From Kappaphycus alvarezii (lineage: Eukaryota; Rhodophyta; Florideophyceae; Gigartinales; Solieriaceae): DNA of 64,000 nucleotides. A model generated the notes under the pieces. That model was not told the origin of the DNA and did not search any database. It saw only the letters and a list, made by a program, of their open reading frames with translations. The DNA is taken from positions 496,001 to 560,000 of the forward strand of contig NADL03000017.1 in the NCBI GenBank assembly GCA_002205965.3, given 5' to 3'. A program made the position numbers and the translations under genes. Shown here piece after piece: positions 46,761-57,139 of the stretch; position 1 is the first letter of the stretch, and every line of letters begins with the position of its first letter.

Positions 46761-47253
46761 CCACGATGTGTGCCCTGTGCAATCTATGAAGCTCCTAGTA
46801 GTATACATTTCGCTACAAGATATGACAGTGTTTCATCGTCCACGAGTCCTCGTCTTCAATAATGGGAAGCATCAGACCACTAGCGAAATGGAAATGATCT
46901 TTCGTGTCTGGTGTTGGGTAGGGAAATAGATCGCTGCTGGCGTAGAGTTGAAAATTGCTCTTCGTTTTATTCCATTTACGGCAGGATCAGAAAATAAAGC
47001 CGGCCAATCAGAACTGTTTACTTGGCAAGAATTTTCTTTTACGAATAGAAATAATGCATGGACTAGAGATGCTTTTAGAATGGCCCATTTTAATTCCGCC
47101 CCCATCTTAATGCTGTCACTTAATCCAAATCTGGTATTTGGTGTAATGGAAGGGTAACATTTCTTTTCAAATGATAAAGTCTCTGTGACAGTGCACACGA
47201 TTATACCGGTTACCATTCATGGAAATGCGTTACTTTATTTCATTTTTAGCGGT
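46761..47253. other. no recognised gene
   Basis: A 114-codon minus-strand frame (46872-47216) overlaps a 69-codon plus-strand frame. Neither shows a motif. This is the flank of the Copia element. Confidence 0.4.
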
Positions 47254-47543
47254 TTTAACCTCACTACTGTACCCTTGTGCGACCAGGGCAGTTATCTATA
47301 GCGCATAGGTAGGCTAGGTAGGCTAGGGATACGGAAAGTAAAGGATTCTTTCACAAAGAGGGCAGGGGCTGAACACCTCGATGAGACAACGGACGGGTGC
47401 GTCTACGCTGTTCAAACTTCTCTCTGTTACTCTGCCGGAGGTGGGAGAGTGTAACGGCGGCGCACTGTAGATATACGAACGTCAGCGGTACTGTAATTTT
47501 CCCTACAGTAACAACATGACAACTTCTCAGCCATGACGCGGTA
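47254..47543 (-). repeat. Copia 3' LTR (left)
   Basis: Aligns with 54900-55175 from TAACCTCACTACTGTACCC to CCATGACGCG. It contains the tandem word TAGGTAGGC twice. Its minus-strand start reads TACCGCG against TGTCGCG in the right LTR. Confidence 0.85.
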
Positions 47544-47551
47544 CTCCCCCC
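47544..47551 (-). other. Copia polypurine tract GGGGGGAG
   Basis: The minus-strand octamer directly abuts the 3' LTR, as expected for the plus-strand primer. It is identical to the tract of the element at 27.3 kb. Confidence 0.75.
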
Positions 47552-49080
47552 GGTTGTTCAAATTCCCTGCGAGTACAGTGCGCGGTGTGTCATATATATA
47601 ACGCGAGAATATTAAATCTAAATCACACCACGAGAGTCAGGCAGCTCATAGGGTTGGCCCATTGCAATCACGGCAACCGATCGCGAGATCAAACCCTGGT
47701 GGCGAACCGAATTCCGCCAATTTCATCCACGTTTGCACACGTGGAAGCGTGTTCACCTCTCAGCACCAACCTCAACACCAACCCTAAACGCTAGAAGACG
47801 AAGGCTGTGCATCGGCCCGCTACTGTGTGCAATAAAGGTGAACTGTGCAGTGGAAAGAAGTTAGAACATTCCGTACCATTCTTAGCGGTGCAAACTTGCA
47901 CGGATTTCCTCCCATCCCTTAGGCAGAAAGTTACTTTACGGCGACACTTCTCTCCTGCTTCCCTTAGAGACCCGTGCGAGGTAGCCCCAGAGAAGCGTCC
48001 ATCATGACACAAATCGTGAACGAGGTGATGAGCCTTCAGTTAGCAGGGAAGGGTGGTCAGCGGGATCACGAAGCTGCGAGGGAAACGTTGCCCACCATCG
48101 GTGCTCGAGGATGTGTTCGGAAGCGATGTTGAAAATGCTGCGAACGCTTACGAATTGATATGCAAGGGCGGGAGCTGCAGACGTAGGTGAAGATGAGCAG
48201 AGGGATCGAAGTGGAGGTTGATGAAAGGATTCGGATGAGTGGACGATAGATGCAATGATGTTCAGCGATGGTTTTAGCTCTGAAAACTACGAATTCCGCA
48301 ATGGATAATGGCATTCTTGCGATGGGAAGGTAAAAGAAGCGTCGAGGTACTGTATGGTTGATGAGGATTCACTGACCATGCCCGAGTTCGCGAGAGGGCA
48401 GATTGAGTTCCCGACGGTCATAGTTGGAGGCATGGATCGTGTCCGAGGTATTCCAGTATTCTGCAAGGTTTCGAGTGCAAAGCGGCTGGGTTCTTACGGA
48501 AGTAAAGGAGTTCTGTTGGCATATCCAGGAGTTGCTGTACTTACGGGTGCTTTGGTGCAAGGGAAGAGCAGTTTAAGTTGGAGAGCTTCCGGCTTACGGT
48601 GTTGAAGGGTTTTATGTGTCTAGAGGCAGTTTATTGCATACTTGATGCAATCGTTAACGAAAGGAGGTGTTTGCGTGGTCTGCAGGATGCTGAGATCATG
48701 AAAAAGTTGGTTCGAGAAATTAACGGTCCACTTTGAATTTGAAGCAGCCTGGCCGTTGCTTCGGACGATTGATTGCGGGTTAGTTTCCACAAGCCCAGTA
48801 ACAGGGTTGAAATTCCAAACTAACGGTTCTCAGGGCGTTCAACATAATATTCGAATTCAAGGGTGGAATATACATCGTCAGGTTGGTTAGTTAGCGAGGT
48901 TCCCCGCGTGGATAACTTCGTTTGTGTCGATGAAACTCAAGGTTGATCTTGGATTCAGCCGAAAACTTCGCGATGAGGCTGAATACGGAAGCGCTGAAGT
49001 TTGTGCTGGACTGTGGGGACCAGCGTCGTTTAGCGGAGGTGGTCGAGCTCCATTCGCAGTAGACCGAAATAAAATCAGTT
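47552..49080 (-). other. Copia 3' internal region without recognised coding
   Basis: This stretch lies between the RNase H end and the 3' LTR. Frames on both strands (for example 48354-48605 +) show no family motif. A weak tRNA-like patch (GGTTGGCCCATTGCAATC...GAGATCAAACCCTGG) at about 47650-47705 may be a SINE relic. Confidence 0.4.
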
Positions 49081-49089
49081 TATCTCTTT

Positions 49090-49350
49090 TGAACGAATTA
49101 TCCATTGGTCCGGTTGGATGTCAAGTTGCCCAGTAGTGATCACCTCTCGGAGAATGTTTGGCTCATGGGCTTGGTGAGTCTATCTGCAATGTTATTGCTG
49201 CTCCTGGCGAAGCCGATATCGAATATTAACTTCCCTCGAAATCCTTCTCTTGCTGCCGCAATGTCCAACATCGTTCTCTTCTCGATGTACGCGAACCCTT
49301 AGAGATAACGTCGAACAAGCTCTTGCTGTCCGGTTAGAGGAAATGAGTCC
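49090..49350 (-). pseudogene. Copia RNase H, C-terminal part
   Basis: From 49350 down, the frame begins Asp-Ser-Lys-Ser-Leu-Phe-Asp-Val, the third catalytic Asp block of Copia RNase H. After a frameshift comes Leu-Asp-Ile-Ala-Ala-Ala-Arg-Glu-Gly, then Asn-Ile-Ala-Asp-Arg-Leu-Thr-Lys, the last conserved block, and Gln-Trp-Ile-Ile-Arg. It is the continuation of the domain that breaks off near 49995. Confidence 0.7.
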
Positions 49351-49994
49351 ACTTGTTCAAAGTCCTGTAGCTGTTCTGTGACGAGACGATGGTATGCTTC
49401 TTTGGACAGGAGTGTGAGACCAAGGTTTTTTGTCCGCTTGTTTTACTATCCATCCTTTCTTCCGAATGTAGTTTGTCGCCCACATGATTTTCTTATTGAT
49501 TCTGTAATTTTTTTTGTGGCGGGATTAAGGTTGAGACAAGTTTTTCAAGCTTTTGTTTTGTTTCTCTACTCGGAGTGCCACTGTTCTGGATGCTGTTTGC
49601 AGTGGTTTCGAGAAACTTTTTGTGATGACTTCCTGAAGTGTTTCATGGAGGCTTCCGTCCTGAATGGCGAAGCCTCCTCCACGGGAGAGCAGCGTTTCTA
49701 CTTGCTCAGGTATCTTTTCTGTGATGCCAATCGGTTTATTGTATTTGAGCTGTTGTAGTCTGCTGCAGTTTTCTGCCATCGGTTTCCTTGGGCGAGAGCG
49801 TTTTTGTTGGCTTAGGCGCCCCGAGCGGCGCCTCGTCCTTTTCCCTTAGCTTTGGTGTTGTCTTGTTTGTGGGAGTTCCCAGGCTTATTTGTCGATTTTG
49901 GGTTACCTTTATGGTCCAAGTGAGTGGATGACTTTGGTTTGGGAGCCCTCCTAAGCTTGGATTTGTTGGGGTTTGATTGACGTTGATGCCGTAA
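49340..49994 (-). other. ~655-bp insertion inside Copia RNase H, with basic open frames
   Basis: RNase H coding stops after a Val-Gln-Leu-Leu-Thr block and resumes with Asp-Ser-Lys-Ser 650 bases further on. The insert carries minus-strand frames of 66 codons (ending in a Lys/Asn/Gly/Arg-rich tail) and 84 codons (49525-49779, starting Met-Ala-Glu-Asn-Cys-Ser-Arg). Neither is recognised. The boundaries share only CCG, so the duplication is at most 3 bp. Confidence 0.5.
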
Positions 49995-51306
49995 GCAATT
50001 GGACTGGAACACGCTTGTTCAGTAGAATCTTCAGCTCTTCTGAAAGAGCTATAGCGATGTCGAACATGTAGCTAAATGCGATCATTTCCCCGGACATTGC
50101 GGACCTTGTAATGAGCCTCGACTTGTATTACTTGAATTATATTGGAGCTAACTTGTTCGAGTCATCTGCAAGGAATACAATGTGCCCGAGTTGTGGCGAT
50201 AAATCCTGATTGTTTACGAGCGAGGAGTCCGAAAATACAACGACTCGGAGCGTGCTTAAGTCCAGTTTCGGTACTTTTAGTCTCAAGCGATTATCAGTAG
50301 CGTACTTTACTGCCTTGTTAATTTTTCGCAATATCTGAAAACAATTTGAGTCGAAAATCTCTTCCGTAACTTGTGCGAGTTGCACTATCTCGAAAAGGCA
50401 GTCTTGCTTGTAGTTTGCCAACCAGGCTGGGTGCATAGGCATTGATCTGAAAGATTTAAATGAGGTGTCTTGGGGTAGGCATTCTGACTCGCGCAGGTAT
50501 GAAATTTGATTAACGAAGAAAGTGTTTCCCTTCTGTTCAAGGATGAGCCCGGTGAATTCAGACGGGAGCGAAGATTCCCCCTTCGTTTCAAACCTTTCGT
50601 TCGTACACTTCGAGAGCGCCCGAAAGTCGCTGTCACCGCATCTTAGAAGGTCATTCACATAGCTTCCGCTCACATCTTTAAGTTTCCCTCTCCTAGAAAG
50701 AAAAACAGTGCGGGGTCTAGGCGAAAAGGTTTCATTTTCATATCTTCAGGATGGTATTCATCCAGAGTTTCGTGCCATGAATCTCCTGCGTCGCATAGCC
50801 GGATAGAGGGCGAAGCAGTTTCAGGAACTGATCTGGATCGAGTTCAAATTCGGGGACCGGGTCCCTAATAAATATCTTCTCTCCAAAGGTTCCGATGATT
50901 GAAGATACGCTTGAGTTATATCCGCAGTCCATACTATTAAGGTAAAGCTAGCTGCTAATGACAACAGCAGACGGATGGAAAATGGTTGCAGGGTCGAATA
51001 AGTGTGAACGAGAATATTTTTCATCTTGTCTCGATGGCCACCAATAACGTAGCGTGCCTTATACTTGGTTTTGCCTTCGGTATGAGACTTGATAGAGAGG
51101 CCGAACCGTCCCGGTAGGACGTTTCCATTGGGAGGCATTTCTTCTCGAAGTATAACCTTGAAGTTTCCGCGTTTGAGCAAGGCTCGGATCTCCTCTTTCT
51201 CGGCGTCATCCATTTTTGGAAATTTAGCACGACTATTACTCTCGTGCAATACCTCTGTCGCCAATATCAAGTCACAATCAGGTGGCTTAAATTGGTAAAA
51301 AAACAC
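49995..51306 (-). pseudogene. Copia reverse transcriptase and RNase H N-terminal part
   Basis: The 161-codon frame at 50821-51306 has the Copia entry Arg-Phe-Gly-Leu-Ser-Ile-Lys, Tyr-Lys-Ala-Arg-Tyr-Val-Ile-Gly-Gly-His and Trp-Thr-Ala-Asp-Ile-Thr-Gln-Ala-Tyr, which holds the first catalytic Asp. A shifted frame (50738-50932) gives the Leu-Lys-Leu-Leu-Arg-Pro-Leu block. In the 178-codon frame at 50137-50673 the catalytic Tyr-Val-Asp-Asp reads Tyr-Val-Asn-Asp (Asn at about 50653-50655). This frame then runs through the thumb into RNase H (Val-Val-Phe-Ser-Asp-Ser-Ser-Leu), which continues past a stop to about 49995. The Asp to Asn change would abolish polymerisation. Confidence 0.85.
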
Positions 51307-51459
51307 GTTCTAAGCCTTCTACGAACGTGGAAGAGAGTTTTTCTAGTTCCATGTACGGCTTGTCTTGAGCTTTGTTAAAAGATTTCGCGAGACCAGTGTC
51401 ACTGTCGCGCAAAAACACTAATTTCCAATCTAGGTCGGTGTCGGAGACTTCGAAAGGTC

Positions 51460-52203
51460 CTAACCATTCTCCAATGCGGTTGGACGTGATCTTATCCCTC
51501 CACCCGAGAACCCGGTCTCCTGGCTGATAAGACCTGTTGCTTGATGGAGTGACGGCTTGATGACAAATCTGCGTCGTTTGAGCTTGGAAATCCCCACTTC
51601 CAGCTCCTTTCGGGCGGTCTCCGCGATTTTGCTTCTTTCCATTAGTGTTGGTCGGATCGGGCGCCTTTCAGGGGCTGCCGAAAGTTGAGGTGATTCTCCG
51701 AATACGAGGGCAGAAATTACAAGCCCTTCCGGTCCGAGGGTGTCATTTATCGCCTTCACGGAGCAGGCTAAGGCAAGTTCCTTGTCGGTGGTTGTTTGAT
51801 TTGCCCTGAGTTTCCTGAAGGTGCGGAGCAACAGTTCGTGGTATCGTTCCCTAGTCCAAGGCTGAGTGGGATTCGATGCCTGTTTTCTCAAACTTAACAT
51901 CGGAAACGCGAAGAGGTGGATGAACTTATCACCAAGCTGCGAGCCTTTATCTGTGAGTATCCTGTTGGGAGCCCAGTATAAATAGCTGTCCCAGCGATGG
52001 ATTATTGCTCTCCATATGTCTTCCGTAGAGAACTTTCTAGAAATCGGGCCGCGCTGAACTTTTACCTTGTCAACTATGTGTAGAACTGGATCCCTGTCGA
52101 TGTACATGATATCCAGCAGTATAAGCTCGTTGAAGCGTACATTCTCTGCGCACGTGTGACTCGGAAGCGGTTTGGCGCGTGTTGGATCCTTTGACACGGT
52201 CAC
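51460..52203 (-). pseudogene. Copia integrase core
   Basis: The 247-codon frame has Leu-Leu-Asp-Ile-Met-Tyr-Ile-Asp-Arg-Asp-Pro-Val-Leu-His (first catalytic Asp), Ile-Leu-Thr-Asp-Lys-Gly-Ser-Gln (second Asp) and Thr-Arg-Glu-Arg-Tyr-His-Glu-Leu-Leu-Leu-Arg (Glu block). A helix with Leu-Ala-Cys-Ser-Val-Lys-Ala-Ile-Asn-Asp and a basic C-terminal domain follow. In a live element it inserts the cDNA into chromosomes. The frame is long and unbroken, but its neighbours are frameshifted. Confidence 0.8.
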
Positions 52204-52409
52204 ACCTTCTTGAGATTTCCTGCGGTCGCCAGCGTTTCAGGTGTTGCTTCTTCCGGGCGTGAGCGTTTGATTAAATTGAAAAGCTTCGTCGCCGAAGGAT
52301 GGAAGAACTGGCGGTGCAGTTTTGACAGCTGAGCGCGGGAGAAGTAAACATCTCTGGAGAATCTAACTGGTGCATAAAGATGATTACTTGCTGACCTGAA
52401 AATCGGCAC
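52200..52409 (-). pseudogene. Copia gag-pre-integrase domain
   Basis: The 69-codon frame contains Leu-Ser-Lys-Leu-His-Arg-Gln-Phe-Phe-His-Pro-Ser-Ala-Thr-Lys-Leu, the His-x-x-x-His half of the integrase zinc site (usually HHCC). The Cys pair should follow beyond the break. It joins the integrase core through a 4-base overlap in another frame. Confidence 0.75.
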
Positions 52410-52548
52410 GTACCATTCATCGATTTAGAGTGAAGCCTGGTATGGAGTGACGTCGGCTACGCGTTTGATTAGTCTGTTCGAAACAGTGCAAGGAGTCTGA
52501 GATTCCTTGTGAAGGACTCCATGCCAAGCAGGGCAGGAATGTCGGCGT

Positions 52549-52827
52549 CTACAATGTACAAGTCGATAAGTATCGTTGGAATACCAGTCGGCGTCTCAAG
52601 AGGGATCTTAGTACGGCCAAGGGAGCGGTTAGTGGCATCCGCAATATGAAGAGGTTAGCATACGGTATGATCCTTCTTTTGTGCTTTCCAAGAGAGCTTA
52701 ACATCCTATTTAACTCCTTTCTGCCGAAAACTGACTTCGGGGCTCCGATGTCGCAGTGAAAACCAACAGGGCGTCCCCTGCACAATTCCCTTTTGATATT
52801 CGCGACGTATACGTCTGTCATAAACAC
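52549..52827 (-). pseudogene. Copia aspartic protease
   Basis: The frame has Phe-His-Cys-Asp-Ile-Gly-Ala-Pro-Lys-Ser-Val-Phe-Gly at residues about 23-35, matching the retropepsin active site Asp-Ser/Thr-Gly-Ala, with Ile in place of Ser/Thr. A Leu-Asn-Arg-Met-Leu helix follows, as in this Copia group. The C-terminus drifts out of frame. Confidence 0.65.
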
Positions 52828-53059
52828 GTCGTTTTCAGAGTCCTAGTTGATCTTCTCTGTACGGCGCCGAGGAATTACTGGTAGTTACGGCTGCCTAGAC
52901 GAGAATCTGGGACAGAATGATTGTAGTCGCCTACTGCAGAGGTTATATGATTGAGCAAAATGTCATGTTCGGCAGTTTCGACTGGATTTACGGCAGGGGG
53001 GAGTAATCATCTGCTCGAGGCTCATTCAGTTGCATGAAATGCGATTTAAATTCCTCCAC

Positions 53060-54776
53060 GTCCTTATTTCTTCGGATGACCTTGTGGCGATGTCAGATCC
53101 CTCGCCGTATTCCAGTATAATCTTCTCCCCTTTGATGAACTCGGCGAGAATGTGCGTAGCGGAGTCCCCGTTTCTGATTCTGCTTCGAGCGTGAGCTTCC
53201 ATAGCACCGGGAGCGCATCAGCGACCAGGTTTCCAATGGGGTGACCGCATTTGTGAAACTCATTTTCGTTTTCGAGCCATTTCGAAAAGGCGGTCTTGAC
53301 CACGGCCTGTATCACTCTATGCGATCGGAATAGGTCATTATAATGTCCAAAATTCCTCAGACTACGAACGCAGCGAGTCGTATTAGTCATGAACCGACTG
53401 TGACGACCTCGGTAATGTAAATTCCGGATATGTTACCCTTCGGCCGTAAGTAGACGGATCTGGCGCAGGTTTTGGATCGATTCATGAAGCGTAGTACGAA
53501 CTTATTGTAAGAATATCCCTGAGACATGATATTCTGGATCGGGATGCGCGACCAACCTTGGAACTCGGTTACAGCTTTCCGAAGGTAATCAACTGTATGA
53601 GCGTCACTCGGAAAGTCGGGAGAACATTGCGGAACGAGTTCGTTGATGTGAGAAACCATTTTGCTAAGGCCTTCGTAGACGTCCACAATATTACTCCCGT
53701 TCATGAACGACCTTAAGCGGAGTGTCTCTAGAGTTCCCTTGACTTGTAGCAGCCTTGCATCGGATATGTGCTTTCGATAGCTATTACTATCTCAGCGTAG
53801 TTCATATCATCGTGGCAATTCTCAAAGTAGAACTTGCGAGCAGCCACATCCAGGATGTGAACGAAATAGTCGGCCCTCTGAGTCTTCGAAAGGTGGTACT
53901 GACGAGCACATATTCCGTATAGCTTGAGAGTCTCCTCAACGTCTTGATTCAGGTCCCCCAGAATTTCCAGTCCCTGAACATCTGCTGCACGTAATTTGAC
54001 ATTCGCGAGTCTTCTTGTCTACTGTTTGCTCCGAATGCTGCTGGGAGCTCCCCGAATGTTCTTCGTAAGGATATTCAGCGTAATCAATTGTGTTTCGATG
54101 CATCATAATCTGATTATTGCGGCCGATACGAAGAGTTGCGTGTATATTCCTTGCGAAATGTATCGGGCCTCCCATTTCTGTGGACTTCTAACATTCTCTT
54201 GCAGCGGATTGGGCTCGTTCGGCATTATTGATGGCTCATTTGCGATTTCCGTCATCTTCAGCGCATTACATGGGCTTCTAGAATTTAGCAAAGGATTTAG
54301 AGAGCAACGGGGGGCCCTCATAATTGTCCAATACACTCTTGGCATAGTCTGGATTCACCTCCATAAAGGAGTAAAGTCGAATCGACGTAGAACTCCTCTT
54401 TTTCTTCTCATTCGGCTCTTCTGCGGTAGTTAGGATGAGAAACGGCATTGGTATCTCTGAGAATTCATACAGCGTAGCCATGTCAAATAGAATAGGTATC
54501 AGGAACATTAGCATAGCGAAAAAACGCTCCTGTGAAGATTTGACTTGGAGGTGGTAAGATCCTTCAGGTACTCGCTGACATCCTCCGGGTTGGGAGGTGT
54601 GAACGGAGTATTGGAGCTAGATCCACTCGGCCTACAGGAGGAGAAAAGAATTCAATCGTAGACTTTGCAGCGGCTAGCATTGAAACGGTAAGTTCATCTC
54701 GGAACGAAGAAGTGGCAATCTTCTTCATTATCTTGTCCAGAGTAGACTTGAACTTGGAGCGCGAAGTAGGAGCCAT
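53060..54776 (-). pseudogene. Copia Gag, broken into several frames
   Basis: The likely start is the ATG at 54776, giving a basic Ser/Lys-rich N-terminus. Pieces at 54278-54514, 53936-54175, 53387-53704 and 53064-53390 follow in different frames. The 53.5 kb piece has Val-Tyr-Glu-Gly-Leu-Ser...Val-Pro-Gln-Cys-Ser-Pro-Asp-Phe, Val-Asp-Tyr-Leu-Arg-Lys-Ala-Val and Trp-Ser-Arg-Ile-Pro-Ile-Gln-Asn-Ile, a pattern known from Gag of this Copia group. The last piece contains a Cys...His-Pro-Ile-Gly-Asn-Leu segment. No intact zinc knuckle was found. Confidence 0.6.
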
Positions 54777-54899
54777 GGCTTCTATTCTGAGAGCTTCAGA
54801 AAGTTGCCTTCGGTTTGAGATTTTGAAGAGGTTCGGTGGGCAAGAAAGGAAACAGGAAACAAAGCAGCAAACGAATCTGGATTGTTGTGTTTACCGCTT

Positions 54900-55175
54900 T
54901 GTAACCTCACTACTGTACCCTTGTGCGACCAGGGTAGTTATCAGTAGCGCGTAGGTAGGCTAGGTAGGCTAGGATAGGGAAAGTAAAGGATTCTTTTACA
55001 AAGAGGGCTGGGGCTGAACACCTCGGTGAGAAAACGGACGGGTGCGTCTACGCTGCTCAAACTTTCTCGGTGGGAGAGTGCAACGGGACGGCGCACTGTA
55101 GATATACTGCACGTCAGCGGTACTGTAATTTTCCTCATAGCAACAACATGGCAACTTCGCCGCCATGACGCGACA
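54900..55175 (-). repeat. Copia 5' LTR (right)
   Basis: Spans TGTAACC...GCGACA on the plus strand, so the minus strand has TG...CA ends (TGTCGCG...GGTTACA). It is visibly diverged from the left LTR by many substitutions and several small gaps, consistent with an old insertion. Confidence 0.85.
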
Positions 55176-55307
55176 CTGTCGGCATGTTTACAACGGGGAA
55201 ATTTGGGGTGTTTTTAATGCATGAAAAATATGGTCAGCTGTTCCCTAAGGGATGTCGTGATGGTAAAGGCTTACAATGTAAAGGGTTGGCGGGAAGTTGT
55301 CAAAACG
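55176..55307 (-). other. 3' untranslated tail of the LINE
   Basis: These 132 bases lie between the LINE stop codon and the Copia LTR, with no coding signal. The Copia element probably inserted into or next to the LINE tail. Confidence 0.5.
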
Positions 55308-56594
55308 CTAGAAAACTGACGGGAGGCCGGCCAACAGGCACGCTGCATTGGACATTACTGCTGCTGCGGCATGACGCTGTGTTAAGATTTCTTTGACCTT
55401 TGCGTAGGTCTCCCTTGCCCTCGTAGCGACGTTGCGTGCGACGTCGGTTAGCAACGCGTGGGCGTCCGGGTGCCATCCCCGAGGGTAGAGATAGAGGGTA
55501 GAGATAGGGACGGGCACTAGCCTACTTCCGGCGGAAGACGCGATAAAGGACTCGTATCTTCTGTGTTTCGCCGTTCTTGCCGCGTTAAGCGAGGTGAGTG
55601 GGTTGAATGTCCTCACTCTCCTGTTCGAGGGCGCTAGGGGGTTGACAAAGGTGACGTCGAAGAAGTCTGTTCTGCCAGTTCGTCCCATTGCGCGAATATC
55701 GGGTCTTGTGCGGTGGACCCCTTCTCGCGGCTCGATGACTGGATGTCGCGCGGCTTTCATGAGATCGCTTGCCAATAAACGAACCTGACAGTCGTGTCTT
55801 CGCGTCCTCTCGCCCCCGTGTAAGCAGTGCAACAGATGGTCGCCGAAACAGTCGAGAGTTTCGGGGCAGTTCCGCTTGGGGCATGGTGTTTCCGGAGGGA
55901 AGAGCGGGACTTGGCAATAGTATTGGAACCATATTGAGAATTCTCTTGGTTCAATGCTAGTCTTAAGGCCCGGAGATGGGGTGCAGTACACCCAATCTTT
56001 CGCGCCGGGGAGCCCCATGGAGGCACGGAAGGCCTGCCGTCTATTGTCGCCCACATCGATCTCCTCTTGCACCCGCTCGTGGATGGCGTCCGATAGTGTC
56101 TTCTGTGATGGTGTTTTGTTTGAGCAGAGGGCACTAAAGGGGATAATCCTGGACTGGGAGCAAGAGAGGGACCAAATCTGGTGCGCCTCGACGATGTCTC
56201 GGTACGTTGAGAGATCCGTAATTGCCGCTGGGAGGAGGGCTGCACACAGCCTGTTGGACGCTGCGCTGGAGGCGAGGAAGGCTGCAGCTGCAATTGACTT
56301 CGCCGAAGTGAGTCCAATTCCCAGTGATGGCTTCTTGGCGGTGATCGGTTTCATGGGCAACTGCAGTTCTCGAAATATGTCGGGGTCGAGGACGCCCCCA
56401 GCCAGTGTGCGCACACAGTTCTCCATCATTGCATCGAATATTGCAGCGCCTTCCGCAGTGCAAGCTGGTGGCACCACCCGTAACAGGTATCCGAGCTTAC
56501 AGACCCCGAAACAGTTGCGCAGGAGCTGGAACGCGATGTGCGTGTTCCCCAAGGCGATGATAGTGTCGTTTACAACGTTACAGCTCTTGTTCAT
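55308..56594 (-). CDS. LINE C-terminal protein: RT thumb, CCHC knuckle, PD-(D/E)xK endonuclease
   Basis: An unbroken 428-codon frame. Residues 12-44 match the reverse transcriptase thumb (Phe-Gln-Leu-Leu-Arg-Asn-Cys-Phe-Gly-Val-Cys-Lys-Leu, Leu-Arg-Val-Val-Pro-Pro). Residues 91-97 carry the Leu-Gly-Ile-Gly-Leu-Thr-Ser block. Residues 230-257 form a Cys/His knuckle (C238, C243, C249, H253, C257). R267-H268-D269 and R297-P298-D299, then D310 and D313 (Phe-Phe-Asp-Val-Thr), make the restriction-enzyme-like endonuclease of R2/NeSL-type LINEs, which nicks target DNA for reverse transcription. The fingers and palm with YADD are missing, so the copy is 5'-truncated at about 56.6 kb, as is common for LINEs. 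It shares its layout with the relic at 16-19 kb but is a different subfamily. The intact frame implies a recent insertion. Confidence 0.8.
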   Translation of the reverse strand: MNKSCNVVNDTIIALGNTHIAFQLLRNCFGVCKLGYLLRVVPPACTAEGAAIFDAMMENCVRTLAGGVLDPDIFRELQLPMKPITAKKPSLGIGLTSAKSIAAAAFLASSAASNRLCAALLPAAITDLSTYRDIVEAHQIWSLSCSQSRIIPFSALCSNKTPSQKTLSDAIHERVQEEIDVGDNRRQAFRASMGLPGAKDWVYCTPSPGLKTSIEPREFSIWFQYYCQVPLFPPETPCPKRNCPETLDCFGDHLLHCLHGGERTRRHDCQVRLLASDLMKAARHPVIEPREGVHRTRPDIRAMGRTGRTDFFDVTFVNPLAPSNRRVRTFNPLTSLNAARTAKHRRYESFIASSAGSRLVPVPISTLYLYPRGWHPDAHALLTDVARNVATRARETYAKVKEILTQRHAAAAVMSNAACLLAGLPSVF

Positions 56595-56597
56595 TTA

Positions 56598-57139
56598 GTA
56601 CACGTGTAAGGAATGTCGCGCGACATTTGGTCTACAGTTCATTTGGGTACAGTACCGAATTATTTGCGACGGGCCAATGCTTATAGACATTTGGGGGTTG
56701 GGAAATCGAGAATAATTCTCAAACATAGAGCGGTCAGTTAAAAGATGTTCAAACTGCTTTTCTTTTTTGGTGCCGTTTATGTGTTTTGATCTGCGGAACG
56801 CAGGGAGGTGTGGTGAAAATTTATTTGACTCCTGATTAAAAGCCGCCTTAAGAGCTATGTTGTCAGGGTGATCTTGCAAGTGATTACTGCAATGCAGAAA
56901 GTAGTGAATCTTGTTCGGTCGGAATTGAATGTGCGTCATTAGAGCCCATTCAGGATGCAATGCAGTAGCCGTTAGCGATGAGGATATTCTACAGTGATGG
57001 CGTCCCGTTACTGAAAGAGCTGTCTGTCGGTAATGGCGTTGTTCCGGAGTTCCATGGTCCGGATAGCAGCTGTATGGGGCGTAGTCGTTGGCACTAGATG
57101 ATGTGGGAACCAATGCAAAAACCAGCGAAGTGCGAGGCG
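56598..57139. other. no recognised gene; long antisense open frame only
   Basis: A 243-codon minus-strand frame spans 56595-57326, but its 5' part is antisense to a LINE tail on the plus strand, and its composition (Pro/His/Ser) shows no domain. I treat it as a chance frame. Confidence 0.4.

Larger units (their letters stand above)
47254..55175 (-). mobile_element. degenerate Copia LTR retrotransposon
   Basis: The element is about 7.9 kb on the minus strand with diverged LTRs of about 290 and 276 bp. The internal order is gag (54776-53060), protease (52827-52549), gag-pre-integrase and integrase (52409-51460), reverse transcriptase (51306-50137), RNase H (to about 49100), then a non-coding 3' part and a polypurine tract. 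Integrase before reverse transcriptase identifies Copia. Stops, frameshifts, a mutated catalytic motif and an insertion in RNase H show that it is an old, dead copy. No target duplication is evident (flanks GCGGT and CTGTC). The inner edge of the 5' LTR shows no clear primer site. Confidence 0.9.

Noticed and set aside
47640..47710. tRNA-like sequence inside the Copia 3' region
   Set aside because: The B box is degenerate (GAGATCAAACCC) and no cloverleaf can be drawn; noted only as a possible SINE relic.
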